64,000 nucleotides of DNA from NCBI RefSeq assembly GCF_900604955.1, contig NZ_UWPE01000002.1, forward strand, positions 124,001 through 188,000, given 5' to 3'. Numbering within the stretch: position 1 is the stretch's first letter; the number at the start of each line of letters is the position of its first letter. Under the pieces are notes generated by a model. The model was not told the origin of the DNA. It saw only the letters and a program-made list of their open reading frames with translations, and made no database searches. Source of the stretch: Neoactinobaculum massilliense (GTDB lineage Bacteria > Actinomycetota > Actinomycetes > Actinomycetales > Actinomycetaceae). A program made the position numbers and the translations under genes. This document shows, in pieces, positions 9,961 to 18,402 of the stretch.

Positions 9961-11835
9961 GTGGATATCCCCCGCGTACTCGGCAACCGCTACGAGGTAG
10001 GCGATCTGATCGGCCGAGGCGGCATGGCCGAGGTCCACCTGGGCTATGACACGCGCCTCTCCCGTACGGTGGCTATCAAGATTCTGCGCTCGGACATGGC
10101 ACAGGATGCCACGTTCCTGGCGCGGTTCCGGCGTGAGGCACAGAGCGCGGCCGCTCTCAATCACCCCTCGATCGTGTCCGTGTATGACACGGCCGAGGAA
10201 ACCGTGTACTCCTCCACCGGTGAGGAGGTGCCGCTCCCGTACATTGTTATGGAGTACGTGAAGGGCCGTACGGTGGCATCCCTGCTAGAAAACGGGGATC
10301 CGGTGCCCATTGCGGAAGCCGTCCAGATTGTGGTGGGCGTGCTCAACGCACTGGAGTATTCGCATCGCGAAGGCATCATTCACCGCGACATTAAGCCGGG
10401 CAACATCATGCTCACCATGGACGGCAAGGTGAAGGTGATGGACTTCGGCATCGCTCGCGCGGTGGCCGATTCCGCCGCCACGGTCACGCAGACAAATTCC
10501 GTGGTGGGCACGGCTCAGTATCTTTCCCCGGAGCAGGCGCGCGGTGAAGTGGTGGACGCGCGCTCGGACCTCTACTCCACCGGCGCCGTCCTCTACGAAC
10601 TTCTTACCGGCCGGCCGCCCTTCATTGGTGATTCCGCCGTGGCCGTGGCGTATCAGCATGTCTCCACGGCACCCACACCGGCCTCCGCGATTGCCTCGGA
10701 CATTCCCGATTCGATTGACCGTGTGGTCATGAAATCGCTGGCCAAGCACCGCGAGGATCGCTATCAGAACGCGGCCGAATTCCGCACGGATCTGCTGGCC
10801 GCGGCCCGCGGTGAGGGAGTGGAAGCGCCGGCGGTCACCACCTGGACGCCGGCTGCCGCCTTCGCGGCCACGCAGGTACAGACCATGCCGGGAACCGGGA
10901 CGGGCACTGCCGTCCCGGCCGGGAATGGCACCGGAACCGGAACGATGAGTGCTACGGGCACTCAACCGGGCACCGAGGATGCCAGTACCGGCGGGCGCAC
11001 GAAGCGCAGTAGGAAGCGGCGCTGGTTGCTGACACTCGCGATTATCCTGATCGTTGCGGCTATTGCCGGAATCGTGTGGATGGCTACCTCCGGTGGCTTC
11101 GAGGGTCCCACCCCGAGCCCGTCGGTCACCTCCAGCGAGCCGGCCACCGCCACCGTGCCCACGCTGACCAATATGAGCGAATCTCAGGCGCGCACGGCGG
11201 TGGAGAACGCGGGACTTATCTTTGCGCGGGGGACGGATATCTCCTCCAATACGGTGGAGAAGGGGCTTGCGGTGTCCTCTAACCCCGCCTTTGGTACCGA
11301 GGTGCAGCCGGGCTCCACGGTGCGGGTGAGTTTCTCCTCGGGGCCGGAGTCCGTGCAGGTTCCGGATCTCACCGGCATGACCACGGCGCAGGCCTCCCAG
11401 GCACTTCAGAACGTGGGCCTGATCATCGGGTCGGTCACGAATGTGGATGATCCATCCCAGGATAAGGACCGCATTGTTACCCAGACCCCCGAGGCGGACA
11501 GCACGGTGGATCCGGGGTCCTCGGTGAATGTGCAGATTGCCTCCGGCCTGGTGGTGGTTCCGGACCTTGGCGGTATGACGGAGTCCGAGGCATCCCAGGC
11601 ACTGTCCGATGCCGGACTGCTGATGGGAGCCATCTCCGATAAAACCACGACCAATAAGGCACAGGACGGCACGGTGGTGCCCGGTTCCCAGTCCGCGTCC
11701 GCGAATTCCTCCGTGGTTCGTAAGACGGTCGTTACGTTCGATATCTACCGGTATCAGGCCAGCAGCACGCCGGAGCCCTCCGGTAGCACTGCAGCTACGT
11801 CGACGCCGACGGCCACCGCGTCCGCAACGCGCTAA
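9961..11835 (+). CDS. pknB: PASTA-domain serine/threonine protein kinase PknB
   Basis: The 624-residue membrane kinase has a cytosolic kinase domain (about 8-270) with GRGGMAEV, VAIKIL, the catalytic loop HRDIKPGN, DFGIARA and the P+1 segment GTAQYLSPEQ. A Thr/Gly-rich linker, one transmembrane helix (about 356-378) and three extracellular PASTA repeats (about 395-590) follow. Many kinases of this family have four PASTA units; only three are seen here. The C-terminal tail is Ser/Thr/Pro-rich. GTG 9961 is chosen because GAGAGGAG lies about seven bases upstream; the TTG at 9955 is too close to it. The kinase senses muropeptides or lipid II and controls wall growth. Confidence 0.95.
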   Translation: MDIPRVLGNRYEVGDLIGRGGMAEVHLGYDTRLSRTVAIKILRSDMAQDATFLARFRREAQSAAALNHPSIVSVYDTAEETVYSSTGEEVPLPYIVMEYVKGRTVASLLENGDPVPIAEAVQIVVGVLNALEYSHREGIIHRDIKPGNIMLTMDGKVKVMDFGIARAVADSAATVTQTNSVVGTAQYLSPEQARGEVVDARSDLYSTGAVLYELLTGRPPFIGDSAVAVAYQHVSTAPTPASAIASDIPDSIDRVVMKSLAKHREDRYQNAAEFRTDLLAAARGEGVEAPAVTTWTPAAAFAATQVQTMPGTGTGTAVPAGNGTGTGTMSATGTQPGTEDASTGGRTKRSRKRRWLLTLAIILIVAAIAGIVWMATSGGFEGPTPSPSVTSSEPATATVPTLTNMSESQARTAVENAGLIFARGTDISSNTVEKGLAVSSNPAFGTEVQPGSTVRVSFSSGPESVQVPDLTGMTTAQASQALQNVGLIIGSVTNVDDPSQDKDRIVTQTPEADSTVDPGSSVNVQIASGLVVVPDLGGMTESEASQALSDAGLLMGAISDKTTTNKAQDGTVVPGSQSASANSSVVRKTVVTFDIYRYQASSTPEPSGSTAATSTPTATASATR

Positions 11836-11865
11836 ACCGGTGCCGGCCGGCACCGGTTTAGCGCG
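11828..11865 (+). terminator. Perfect 38-bp palindrome ending the fhaA-pknB operon
   Basis: The 19-base arms are perfectly complementary with no spacer, and the pknB stop codon is inside the left arm. The stem contains an AAACCGGTGCC arm and its complement, so it could act in both directions between pknB and the convergent small gene. There is no clear T-run after it, so it may end transcription weakly or protect the 3' end. Confidence 0.6.
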
Positions 11866-11993
11866 AATGGCCGGCTGTACTGACTTTGCATGAACGGGCA
11901 GGTTATAACGGCCCAGCGCGAATGGCCGGTACAACCGGTTCAACGAGACCGGCCGGCTATACCCGGCCCACGGATAAGCCCGTTCTCCCGCGT

Positions 11994-12170
11994 TTACCGA
12001 AGCATGACGAGCGCCGCGGAGCGCACGGTGGTGTCCACCTTGAAATAGGAGGCTATCCACGGGAACACCCACTGGAAGCACACGGCCACTACCACGGTAA
12101 TGAGCACGATGGCCTCAATCACTTTGAGCCACGTGGGACCGGGCAGGTGCCGCCAAATCGCTGCATACAT
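11994..12170 (-). CDS. Small single-helix membrane protein (58 aa)
   Basis: The product starts MYAAIWRHLPGPTWLKV and has one strong membrane helix (about residues 17-36) ending in WVFPWIA. The ATG at 12170 has AGGAGGAAG directly upstream, an excellent ribosome binding site. Small proteins of this pattern (MYxALWRxLPGPxW followed by a helix and WVFPW) are encoded between pknB and the class E sortase in many actinobacteria; that similarity is from memory. Function unknown. It reads towards pknB and ends about 130 bases from the palindromic terminator. Confidence 0.72.
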   Translation of the reverse strand: MYAAIWRHLPGPTWLKVIEAIVLITVVVAVCFQWVFPWIASYFKVDTTVRSAALVMLR

Positions 12171-12568
12171 TCTTCCTCCTCATTTGCTCTTCTGTCGGGT
12201 ACGGTGCGCGGCGTACCCGGTATGGGTATTCATAACATTCCGGCAATCTGTATCCGGCTACTCGCGTTCTAGCAATCCCTATCTCGCCACTCGCGGTACA
12301 GCCATCCGTATCCGGCTACTCGTACCCGATTATCCGGGTCCCGGTATCCTCCAGTCATCCGGGCTCGGGCCAACTGCCAGTTGGTCCTCTCCACTCGTCG
12401 GCCCAGGCCACCGGCCCAGGTGGTCTAGCCTAGGTGGCCGGCCCAGGCCAACCAACCTCGGCCGCCAGTCCGCGTTAGTGACCCCAGACCACCGCACGGG
12501 TCAGCAGCCCAGATCAGCAACCCCAGGCCACCAACCAAGCCGCCAACCGTCAATCACCGCCCCGAGCC
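12171..12568 (-). repeat. Gene-free, repeat-rich gap between sortase and the small membrane protein
   Basis: No convincing coding frame is seen in these 398 bases. The stretch holds a 15-base direct repeat GTATCCGGCTACTCG at 12250-12264 and 12308-12322, and a CCGGCCCAGG-rich segment (about 12395-12455) that can fold on itself. Related genomes often carry a glutamine amidotransferase gene (trpG/pabA) here; it is absent, so the gap may be the scar of its loss. Confidence 0.5.
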
Positions 12569-13417
12569 CTAGTTTGCACTCATCCCGGCAATCTCCTCTG
12601 GAATACCCGTTGCCGGATCCACCCAGTGGTCCAGTTTCGCGTACGTAATCCAGCGGAGGTTAGACACGAAAGGCGGGTGACACGTGGTCATGGTGAGCAT
12701 GCGATCCGTTGCCGTGGCACCGGGATTGAGCGGGTTCGGATCGAGCACACGCACCGCGGTAGGCTCCACAATCTCGTGCGACACCACGTGGTACACCAGG
12801 AACGCCTTGGGCGTCTGCACCACGATGGCATCTCCGGACTGCATTTTATCGATGTCCCGCAGCGCGGCCCCATACGTTTGCCGATGCGCGGTGATCGCAT
12901 AATTCCCTACTTCACCGGCAAACTGTGTGCCCTCATAATGACCAAATGAACCGGTATCAAGAATTTCCTCCAGGCCCGTCCCGTACTTGATGGTGTGCAC
13001 AGCATTGCGGCCAAATGACGGAATGTACACCAGGCCCTCAAGCGCGCCGACACTGTCCACATGGTCCGGTGCCGGTGGCGCATCTGTCCGCGGCGTACCG
13101 ATTTTCTGAGACTGGCCCCATTCTCCCTGGGCCTGCTCCACCTGCTGGCCCTGGTCCGAGTTTGCCAGAACATCCGTCCACCATAGAGACCACACAATGT
13201 AGAGCAGTACCAGCACGCCGGCTGTAATGAGCAGTTCGCCGATTACGCCCAACGTCCGGATGAAGAGGGAGGGCTTTCGTTTTGATTCTGGGACGACGCC
13301 GGCACCACCAGCCCGACCACGCGGCATAGCGGCGGCATTACGCCCCGTGCCGGTCCCCGTTCCCATATCGTTCATGGCCAGGTGCCGACCATGAGCGGGC
13401 TCCAAATTTCTGTGCAT
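12569..13417 (-). CDS. Class E sortase
   Basis: The 282-residue product has a cytosolic basic N-terminus, one membrane helix (about residues 55-78) and an outer sortase domain. Catalytic residues are visible: His in ITAHRQT, Cys in TMTTCHPPF and Arg in SNLRWITY. The Cys context TTCHP is typical of class E sortases of actinobacteria, which attach proteins to the wall at LAxTG-type signals. The ATG at 13417 is chosen because GGAAGGA lies seven bases upstream; a longer frame starts at 13468 and a shorter one at 13375. It is divergent from crgA and upstream of the 58-residue membrane protein. Confidence 0.9.
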   Translation of the reverse strand: MHRNLEPAHGRHLAMNDMGTGTGTGRNAAAMPRGRAGGAGVVPESKRKPSLFIRTLGVIGELLITAGVLVLLYIVWSLWWTDVLANSDQGQQVEQAQGEWGQSQKIGTPRTDAPPAPDHVDSVGALEGLVYIPSFGRNAVHTIKYGTGLEEILDTGSFGHYEGTQFAGEVGNYAITAHRQTYGAALRDIDKMQSGDAIVVQTPKAFLVYHVVSHEIVEPTAVRVLDPNPLNPGATATDRMLTMTTCHPPFVSNLRWITYAKLDHWVDPATGIPEEIAGMSAN

Positions 13418-13651
13418 GCATATCCTTCCGGCCCTTGCGAGTCCGTCCCAAGCGTATCCGGATGGCATCGTTCATGCGCCATACCCACCAGGGCTGTGGG
13501 AAACCGGCACATCTCGCGATCAGTGGACCGGACCCGCGTGCCACGCGAGCATACCGTCGTCGTGCCACCGAACCCTGTGATCCCACGCCGGGGTGCACGC
13601 AACCACGCACGCAAGCCGATAGGCTTAGCAAAGTACAAAGGAAGGTGAGGC

Positions 13652-14053
13652 ATGGCAGATACCAGCACGAATGCCCCGGAAAACCAGGAACCGGACGAGA
13701 TCCTTGCTGAGGATCATCCGGAACTCACGGAGCGTCGCAAAAAGTCCGCACGGAAGCGCAAGCCCAAGGCGTCCGCCAGCGCCACGCGTCGGCCGGGTAC
13801 GAAGGCAGATCAGGCCGCCCAGAAGGAGCTCAAGGTTCACGCGGGTAAGCCGAAGAAGCCGGCGGGTCAGCAGCGCTCGCCCCGGTGGTGGGCCCCCACC
13901 ATGGTGACACTCATGATTCTTGGCCTGCTCATCGTGGTGGTGTACTACCTCTTTGGTGGCGGCTACCCGATCCCCGCAATTGGTAATTGGAATCTGGGCA
14001 TTGGCTTCGGAATCATGATTATTGGTTTCCTCATGACTATGGGATGGAAATAA
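13652..14053 (+). CDS. crgA: CrgA-type cell division protein
   Basis: The 133-residue protein has a long Lys/Arg/Ala-rich cytosolic N-terminus (about 1-85), the sequence RWWAPTM before the first helix and a second helix ending with FLMTMGWK. This is the CrgA pattern of two helices with a short GNWNLGIGF loop. CrgA recruits and tunes the septal machinery in actinobacteria. The N-terminal charged region is longer than in Streptomyces CrgA. ATG 13652 has AAGGTGAGG upstream. The next gene, pfkA, starts immediately after the stop. Confidence 0.9.
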   Translation: MADTSTNAPENQEPDEILAEDHPELTERRKKSARKRKPKASASATRRPGTKADQAAQKELKVHAGKPKKPAGQQRSPRWWAPTMVTLMILGLLIVVVYYLFGGGYPIPAIGNWNLGIGFGIMIIGFLMTMGWK

Positions 14054-15178
14054 ATGTCCAAGAGGCGCATCGGCATCCTTACGGCCGGCGGGGATTCGCC
14101 GGGGCTCAACGCCGCAATCCGCGGATTCGGCAAAACCGCTATCAATATGCACGGTATGGAGCTGGTGGGCTTTCTCCACGGCATCACGGGGTTGGTTAAT
14201 AACAATACCGTGGACCTCACGAATGACACACTCGCCGGCATTCTCACGCAGGGCGGCACCATCCTGGGCACATCTCGGGATAAGGTGCACAAGTTCCCGG
14301 TGGACGGGAAGCTCGTGGACATGCGTGAGCAAATCGCCAAGAACCTCGAAAAGGACAAAATTGAGGCGCTGGTGATGATCGGCGGCGGCGGTACGGCAAA
14401 GAACGCCAAGCGGCTTGCGGACGCGGGTATACCTGTCATTCATCTGCCGAAAACCATTGATAATGACGTGGCGCAAACGGACACTAGTTTTGGTTTCTCC
14501 ACCGCCATGGGCATTGCCACGGAAGCTATTGATCGGCTTCATTCCACGGCGCATTCGCACCACCGCATCATCGTGGTGGAACTCATGGGGCACCGTGCCG
14601 GTTGGCTAACGCTCGGCGCCGGTATTGCCGGTGGGGCGGACATCATTCTTATTCCTGAGATCCCCTACTCGATTGATTCCGTGGCCGCCTCTATTCGACG
14701 TCGAGCAGCCTCCGGCCGCCCGTTCTCCGTGGTGGCTATTGCGGAGGGCGCGCATGACGTTGCCGTAGCCAAGCGGCTACGCAATGCCGATGAGCTCATC
14801 AAGCTCGCCAATTCCCCGGATTCCAAGGCGGCGGCGAAGGAAAACCGGCGTCGTATCGAAACGAATGAGCGCGATTCCAGTTTCCGGGTGGCCGACGCAT
14901 TGGAGGCCGCAACGGGCCTGGAGGCACGCGTGACCGTGCTGGGTTACGTGCAGCGGGGCGGCATTCCGGATGCGGGGGACCGGCTATTGGGTACGCTGCT
15001 GGGTGGTGCCGGCGCGGATTTGCTGGCGGAAAAGAAGTATGGCATCACGGTGGCCTCACAGAATGGCCACGCGGTACCTGTACCGCTAGCGAAGGTAGCG
15101 GGCTATGACAAGCTGGTGCCGCTCAATCACCCCTGGGTGAAGGCTGCTCGCAACGTGGGTACGGGGCTCGGGGACTAA
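14054..15178 (+). CDS. pfkA: 6-phosphofructokinase (PfkA family)
   Basis: The 374-residue enzyme phosphorylates fructose 6-phosphate. Visible motifs are the phosphate loop GGDSPGLNAAIRG, the PKTIDND catalytic loop and the substrate-binding VVELMGHRAGW. At the phosphoryl-donor site it reads GGGGT where Escherichia coli has GGDGS, so Gly104 is kept and Asp103 is lost, and Lys replaces Gly124 (PKTIDND). In this family Gly104 favours ATP, while Asp104 with Lys124 favours pyrophosphate, so ATP use is more likely, but the donor is uncertain. It starts directly after the crgA stop (TAA then ATG), which suggests cotranscription. Confidence 0.9.
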   Translation: MSKRRIGILTAGGDSPGLNAAIRGFGKTAINMHGMELVGFLHGITGLVNNNTVDLTNDTLAGILTQGGTILGTSRDKVHKFPVDGKLVDMREQIAKNLEKDKIEALVMIGGGGTAKNAKRLADAGIPVIHLPKTIDNDVAQTDTSFGFSTAMGIATEAIDRLHSTAHSHHRIIVVELMGHRAGWLTLGAGIAGGADIILIPEIPYSIDSVAASIRRRAASGRPFSVVAIAEGAHDVAVAKRLRNADELIKLANSPDSKAAAKENRRRIETNERDSSFRVADALEAATGLEARVTVLGYVQRGGIPDAGDRLLGTLLGGAGADLLAEKKYGITVASQNGHAVPVPLAKVAGYDKLVPLNHPWVKAARNVGTGLGD

Positions 15179-15233
15179 CGACGTCGCACCGGGACTCACG
15201 GTCGTGGGCCCGTGCGGCACCGCCCCTCCGAAG

Positions 15234-15283
15234 TTATCCACAGGGGTTTTCCCCAACTGTGGAGAATTACATCGGTGTAATTC
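15234..15283. promoter_or_regulatory. Pair of inverted DnaA boxes with a hairpin between convergent genes
   Basis: A perfect DnaA box TTATCCACA (15234-15242, plus strand) faces TTCTCCACA on the minus strand (15258-15266). Between them CCACAG-GGG and CCCC-CTGTGG can pair. An 8-bp inverted repeat GAATTACA/TGTAATTC with a TCGG loop follows (15264-15283). The arrangement closely matches the origin element at 40397-40431. It may titrate or remodel DnaA, or merely act as a terminator for pfkA and the rhomboid gene. Confidence 0.6.
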
Positions 15284-15296
15284 CCGGCCGATCTGC

Positions 15297-15998
15297 TCAG
15301 CCGACCTCCCCGATTGTCTGGTACTCCCAGATGCCCGCCGTCACCAATAGCACCGCAATCACCAGGTAGGCCGCGCCGTCGGCAAAAGCCTTGACCCTGG
15401 GATGCCGGAATCGCCGTGCCGTAACCGCCATGGCAATGCATCCCACCAGCAGTCCGCCCACATGGGACTGCCAGGAAATATTAGATCCCGGGAGGAAGCC
15501 CAGCAGCAGGTTGAGCACAATCACCACGAGTAGCGAGGTGTACTTCCCACCAAATTTCCGCACCAGGATAAAGAGCGCACCGAATAGCCCAAATACGGCT
15601 CCAGACGCACCCACCACGCCGGTCACCCAGCTCTGCGCCAGTGGGCTGGCCACCAATAGCACAAACACGTTACCGCCCGCGGCGGAGAACAGATAAATGA
15701 CCGCGAATCGCCAGCGCCCAATCATCCGCTCCAGATTTTCACCCACTAACCACAGCGCGTACATGTTAAACGCGATGTGCCAGAACCCGCCGTGGAGGAA
15801 CGCCGAGCTGAGAAAACGATAGGGCTGGAGGCTGCCAATCACCGGCGCAAAAATCATGGTGCTCTGTACGCCGGATGACAGTAACTGCGCCACGTACACC
15901 AGCACATTGATCGCAATTAGCACAATGGTGACCCAGGGCCGCCATGCACTGCGCCCCAGAGCCGATTTCCGCCACGCGATCCTGTTGCTGATGTTCAT
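15297..15998 (-). CDS. Rhomboid-family intramembrane serine protease
   Basis: The 233-residue protein has six predicted membrane helices. It shows the rhomboid hallmarks HGGFWHIAFNMYAL before helix 2, the catalytic serine motif GASGAVFGLFG in helix 4 and the catalytic His in SHVGGLLVG of helix 6. These proteins cut membrane-anchored substrates; the target here is unknown. The stop lies 118 bases from the convergent pfkA end with the DnaA-box element between. It begins 5 bases after the cyclophilin gene, so the two form an operon. Confidence 0.93.
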   Translation of the reverse strand: MNISNRIAWRKSALGRSAWRPWVTIVLIAINVLVYVAQLLSSGVQSTMIFAPVIGSLQPYRFLSSAFLHGGFWHIAFNMYALWLVGENLERMIGRWRFAVIYLFSAAGGNVFVLLVASPLAQSWVTGVVGASGAVFGLFGALFILVRKFGGKYTSLLVVIVLNLLLGFLPGSNISWQSHVGGLLVGCIAMAVTARRFRHPRVKAFADGAAYLVIAVLLVTAGIWEYQTIGEVG

Positions 15999-16003
15999 GC
16001 GCC

Positions 16004-16525
16004 CTATTCCTCTACGGCAATGGATTCAATGATGACCGGCTCCAGCGGCCGATCACTGCGATCCGTGCGTACGGCCGCAATCTTGTCCACTACCTGCTTG
16101 GAAGCATCGTCCTGAACCTCACCGAAAATGGTGTGCTTACCATCCAGCCAGGGAGTGGGTACCACCGTGATGAAGAACTGCGACCCGTTCGTGCCGTGGC
16201 CGAAGCGGCGCCCGGCATTTGCCATCGCCAAAATGTAGGGATGGTCAAAGCTGCGCGCGGGATCAATTTCGTCGTCGAACGCGTATCCGGGACCACCCGT
16301 ACCGTTACCGATCGGGCACCCACCCTGGATCATAAAATCTCCGATAACACGGTGGAAAATAGTGCCGTTGTACAGCGGATCCGTGGACTTCTCACCGGTC
16401 AGCGGGTTCGTCCACTCACGTGTGCCGGATGCTAGGGCCGCGAAATTCTTCACCGTTTCCGGCGCGGAGTCGGGGAATAGCTCCAGGGCAATATCGCCCA
16501 TACTGGTATGAATCGTTGCTTGCAT
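16004..16525 (-). CDS. Cyclophilin-type peptidyl-prolyl cis-trans isomerase
   Basis: The 173-residue single-domain protein has the cyclophilin active-site strings IFHRVIGDFMIQGG, GTNGSQFFIT and LDGKHTIFGEV. It has no signal peptide, so it is cytosolic, like PpiA of mycobacteria. ATG 16525 is chosen because GGAAAG lies about eight bases upstream; an ATG eight codons earlier overlaps that site. It precedes the rhomboid gene by five bases. In actinobacteria this gene and a rhomboid are often side by side near the origin. Confidence 0.94.
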   Translation of the reverse strand: MQATIHTSMGDIALELFPDSAPETVKNFAALASGTREWTNPLTGEKSTDPLYNGTIFHRVIGDFMIQGGCPIGNGTGGPGYAFDDEIDPARSFDHPYILAMANAGRRFGHGTNGSQFFITVVPTPWLDGKHTIFGEVQDDASKQVVDKIAAVRTDRSDRPLEPVIIESIAVEE

Positions 16526-16804
16526 GGTGCCATCTTTCCACAGTCCCACGACATTCCGCCCGTGAACGCCGCTCCCGTCTCATTCGCCGTGCAAGTCATC
16601 ATTCCTCCGCCGACGTCGTCCGCTCCCGTCCTAGACCTGCCGCCCCACCGAATCTTCTGGCACGCCGTGGATAACCGCGCGTGTTCTCAAAATCCGCGCG
16701 ATTTTCTTCGCGCCGCGCGGACATTCTGCGTCACAATTCGTGGAAGAATGGGCGATAAGTGAGTGGCGGGGCCGCATGGCGCCGTTGTACCAAAGGAGGT
16801 TCGG

Positions 16805-17755
16805 ATGTCTCGCACAAAAGTTTCGCGCAGGGCGGCAGAAAAGCAGGTGAACCGCCTGGTCAAGGCTCTCAAGCGCGTGGTTGAGGTTGAGGCTGCGCAG
16901 GCAAAACTGGGTAAGGATCATGGACTGCGTGCCCGGAAGCTGGAACGGCGCGAGAATCAGGCGGTGTCCGCCCTTCGTAGTGCGGCCACGGATACCAAGG
17001 ATCAGCTCGCCGTGCTGGCGGCTCAGGGCCGCGACGCCGTTGCGCCTGCTGCCGCGAGGGTGGCGGATACCGTGAAGCCGTACGTGGAAAATGCGAAGGA
17101 TGCCGTACGGCCCTACGTGGAGGATGCCGCAGCGCTGGCCAAGCCATATCTAGATGATGCGGCAACTCGCGCCAAGCCGTATCTGAAGAACGCGAAGGAT
17201 GCCGTGAGCGGTGCTACAGATTTCCTCAAGCCGTACGTAGAGGACGCAAAGGATACGGTCAAGGATGTAGCAGAGCGCGCGGAAGCAGAGTATCTGCCTC
17301 GCGCCAAGCGCGCCCTCAAGTCCGCGCGCCAGGTGGCCACGGAACATGGTGAAGAAGCCGTCAAGAAAGGACAGGAAGTGGTAGCTAAGGGTCAAGAAGT
17401 GGCGCTCGAGGGCCTCACCGTAGCAAGCTCCGCGAAGAAGGCCGCCGCACAGGCAGCGAAGTCCGCCAAGGCCGCCACCAAGGAGGCGGCCAAAGCCGCG
17501 AAGAAGGCAGCAGCGCCCAAGCCGAAGCATCGTTTCGGCAAAGTAATCGGTGTCAGCCTGGCACTTGGTGGCGTGGCCGCAGCGGCTTATTTCCTCTGGA
17601 AGCGCGCCCAGCCCACCGAGGATCCGTGGGCGGATTCCTTCTGGGAGGATGTCGATATCCCCGCTGAGGAAGGAGCCGAGGAAGCGGAAAGTGACAGCGA
17701 GCGGCAGCAGGGCGCCCATGCGGCAGGTGCGGGTGAAGCAAACGCCGCGCACTAG
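16805..17755 (+). CDS. LEA-like 11-residue-repeat protein with C-terminal membrane helix
   Basis: The 316-residue product is rich in Ala, Lys and Glu. Residues about 85-190 hold degenerate 11-residue repeats built on KPYVExAKDAV, a pattern typical of amphipathic helices in LEA- and apolipoprotein-like proteins. An Ala/Lys run (about 225-255), a short membrane helix (about 262-282) and an acidic tail with EDPWADSFWEDV follow. The ATG at 16805 has AAAGGAGG upstream. No enzyme fold is recognised. A helix-plus-EDPWA ending occurs in several uncharacterised actinobacterial membrane proteins (compare DUF5324). The alkyltransferase start lies inside its 3' end. Confidence 0.82.
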   Translation: MSRTKVSRRAAEKQVNRLVKALKRVVEVEAAQAKLGKDHGLRARKLERRENQAVSALRSAATDTKDQLAVLAAQGRDAVAPAAARVADTVKPYVENAKDAVRPYVEDAAALAKPYLDDAATRAKPYLKNAKDAVSGATDFLKPYVEDAKDTVKDVAERAEAEYLPRAKRALKSARQVATEHGEEAVKKGQEVVAKGQEVALEGLTVASSAKKAAAQAAKSAKAATKEAAKAAKKAAAPKPKHRFGKVIGVSLALGGVAAAAYFLWKRAQPTEDPWADSFWEDVDIPAEEGAEEAESDSERQQGAHAAGAGEANAAH

Positions 17756-18332
17756 CCAGGCGGCCCCCACGGGCCCGTTCGGTTTCCGCGATATCACCAG
17801 TCCCGTGGGGCCGCTTCGGCTTATCGCCACGCCGCGCGGCCTCGCTGAGATTGTGTATCTCACGCAGCCGGAAACGGATACAACCGCGGGAACACTGCAC
17901 CGCTGCGATGCCGAGCTAGTGGGACCCGTACAGCCTGAGGATGCCTACGCGGGTCACGATGGCCTGCGCATTCGCGATGTCCTCGCTCAAGCCGAGACGG
18001 AGCTTGGCACCTATTTCGCGGGCCAGCTTAAGCGTTTCTCGGTGCCACTCGACCCGGTACTATCCTCCGGTTTCTATTTGGAGGCGCGGCGGGCGATGTG
18101 CCAGATTCCCTACGGCCACGTGGCCAGCTACGGAGAAGTGGCGGCCATGGCCGGCCGGCCGCGGGCGGCGCGGGCCGTGGGTACCGCCTGCGCCCACAAC
18201 CCGATCCCCATCATCGTGCCGTGTCACCGCGTGGTGCCGGCCTCCGGTGGCATGGGAAGTTACGGCGGCGGTGAGTGGGTGAAAGCATTGCTCCTCACGC
18301 TTGAGGGCGTTGCGCCCGACCAGCTGTCCTAG
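17718..18332 (+). CDS. ogt: Methylated-DNA--protein-cysteine methyltransferase
   Basis: The 204-residue enzyme moves alkyl groups from O6-alkylguanine to its own cysteine. The active-site motif PIPIIVPCHRVV is present, together with the DNA-binding segment GEVAAMAGRPRAARAVG. The ATG at 17718 overlaps the preceding gene by 38 bases; GTG codons at 17727 and 17733 are alternative starts, and the ribosome binding site is weak for all three. The catalytic domain begins near residue 28, so the exact start does not alter the assignment. Confidence 0.92.
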   Translation: MRQVRVKQTPRTSQAAPTGPFGFRDITSPVGPLRLIATPRGLAEIVYLTQPETDTTAGTLHRCDAELVGPVQPEDAYAGHDGLRIRDVLAQAETELGTYFAGQLKRFSVPLDPVLSSGFYLEARRAMCQIPYGHVASYGEVAAMAGRPRAARAVGTACAHNPIPIIVPCHRVVPASGGMGSYGGGEWVKALLLTLEGVAPDQLS

Positions 18333-18402
18333 CTCTCCACATAATGTGAGGAGCCGCCACGCAGTGTGGCTGGGCCGGTCCGTCTCCGCGCCGTCCACGC
18401 CG

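Noticed and set aside
10285-12081. A 598-codon minus-strand frame opposite pknB
   Set aside because: It spans the kinase and the palindrome, is His/Arg/Gly-rich and has no recognisable motif.
16693-16721. 8-bp GC-rich hairpin before the LEA-like gene as a terminator or riboswitch
   Set aside because: It is short, GC-rich by chance in such DNA, has no T-run and matches no riboswitch I can recognise.
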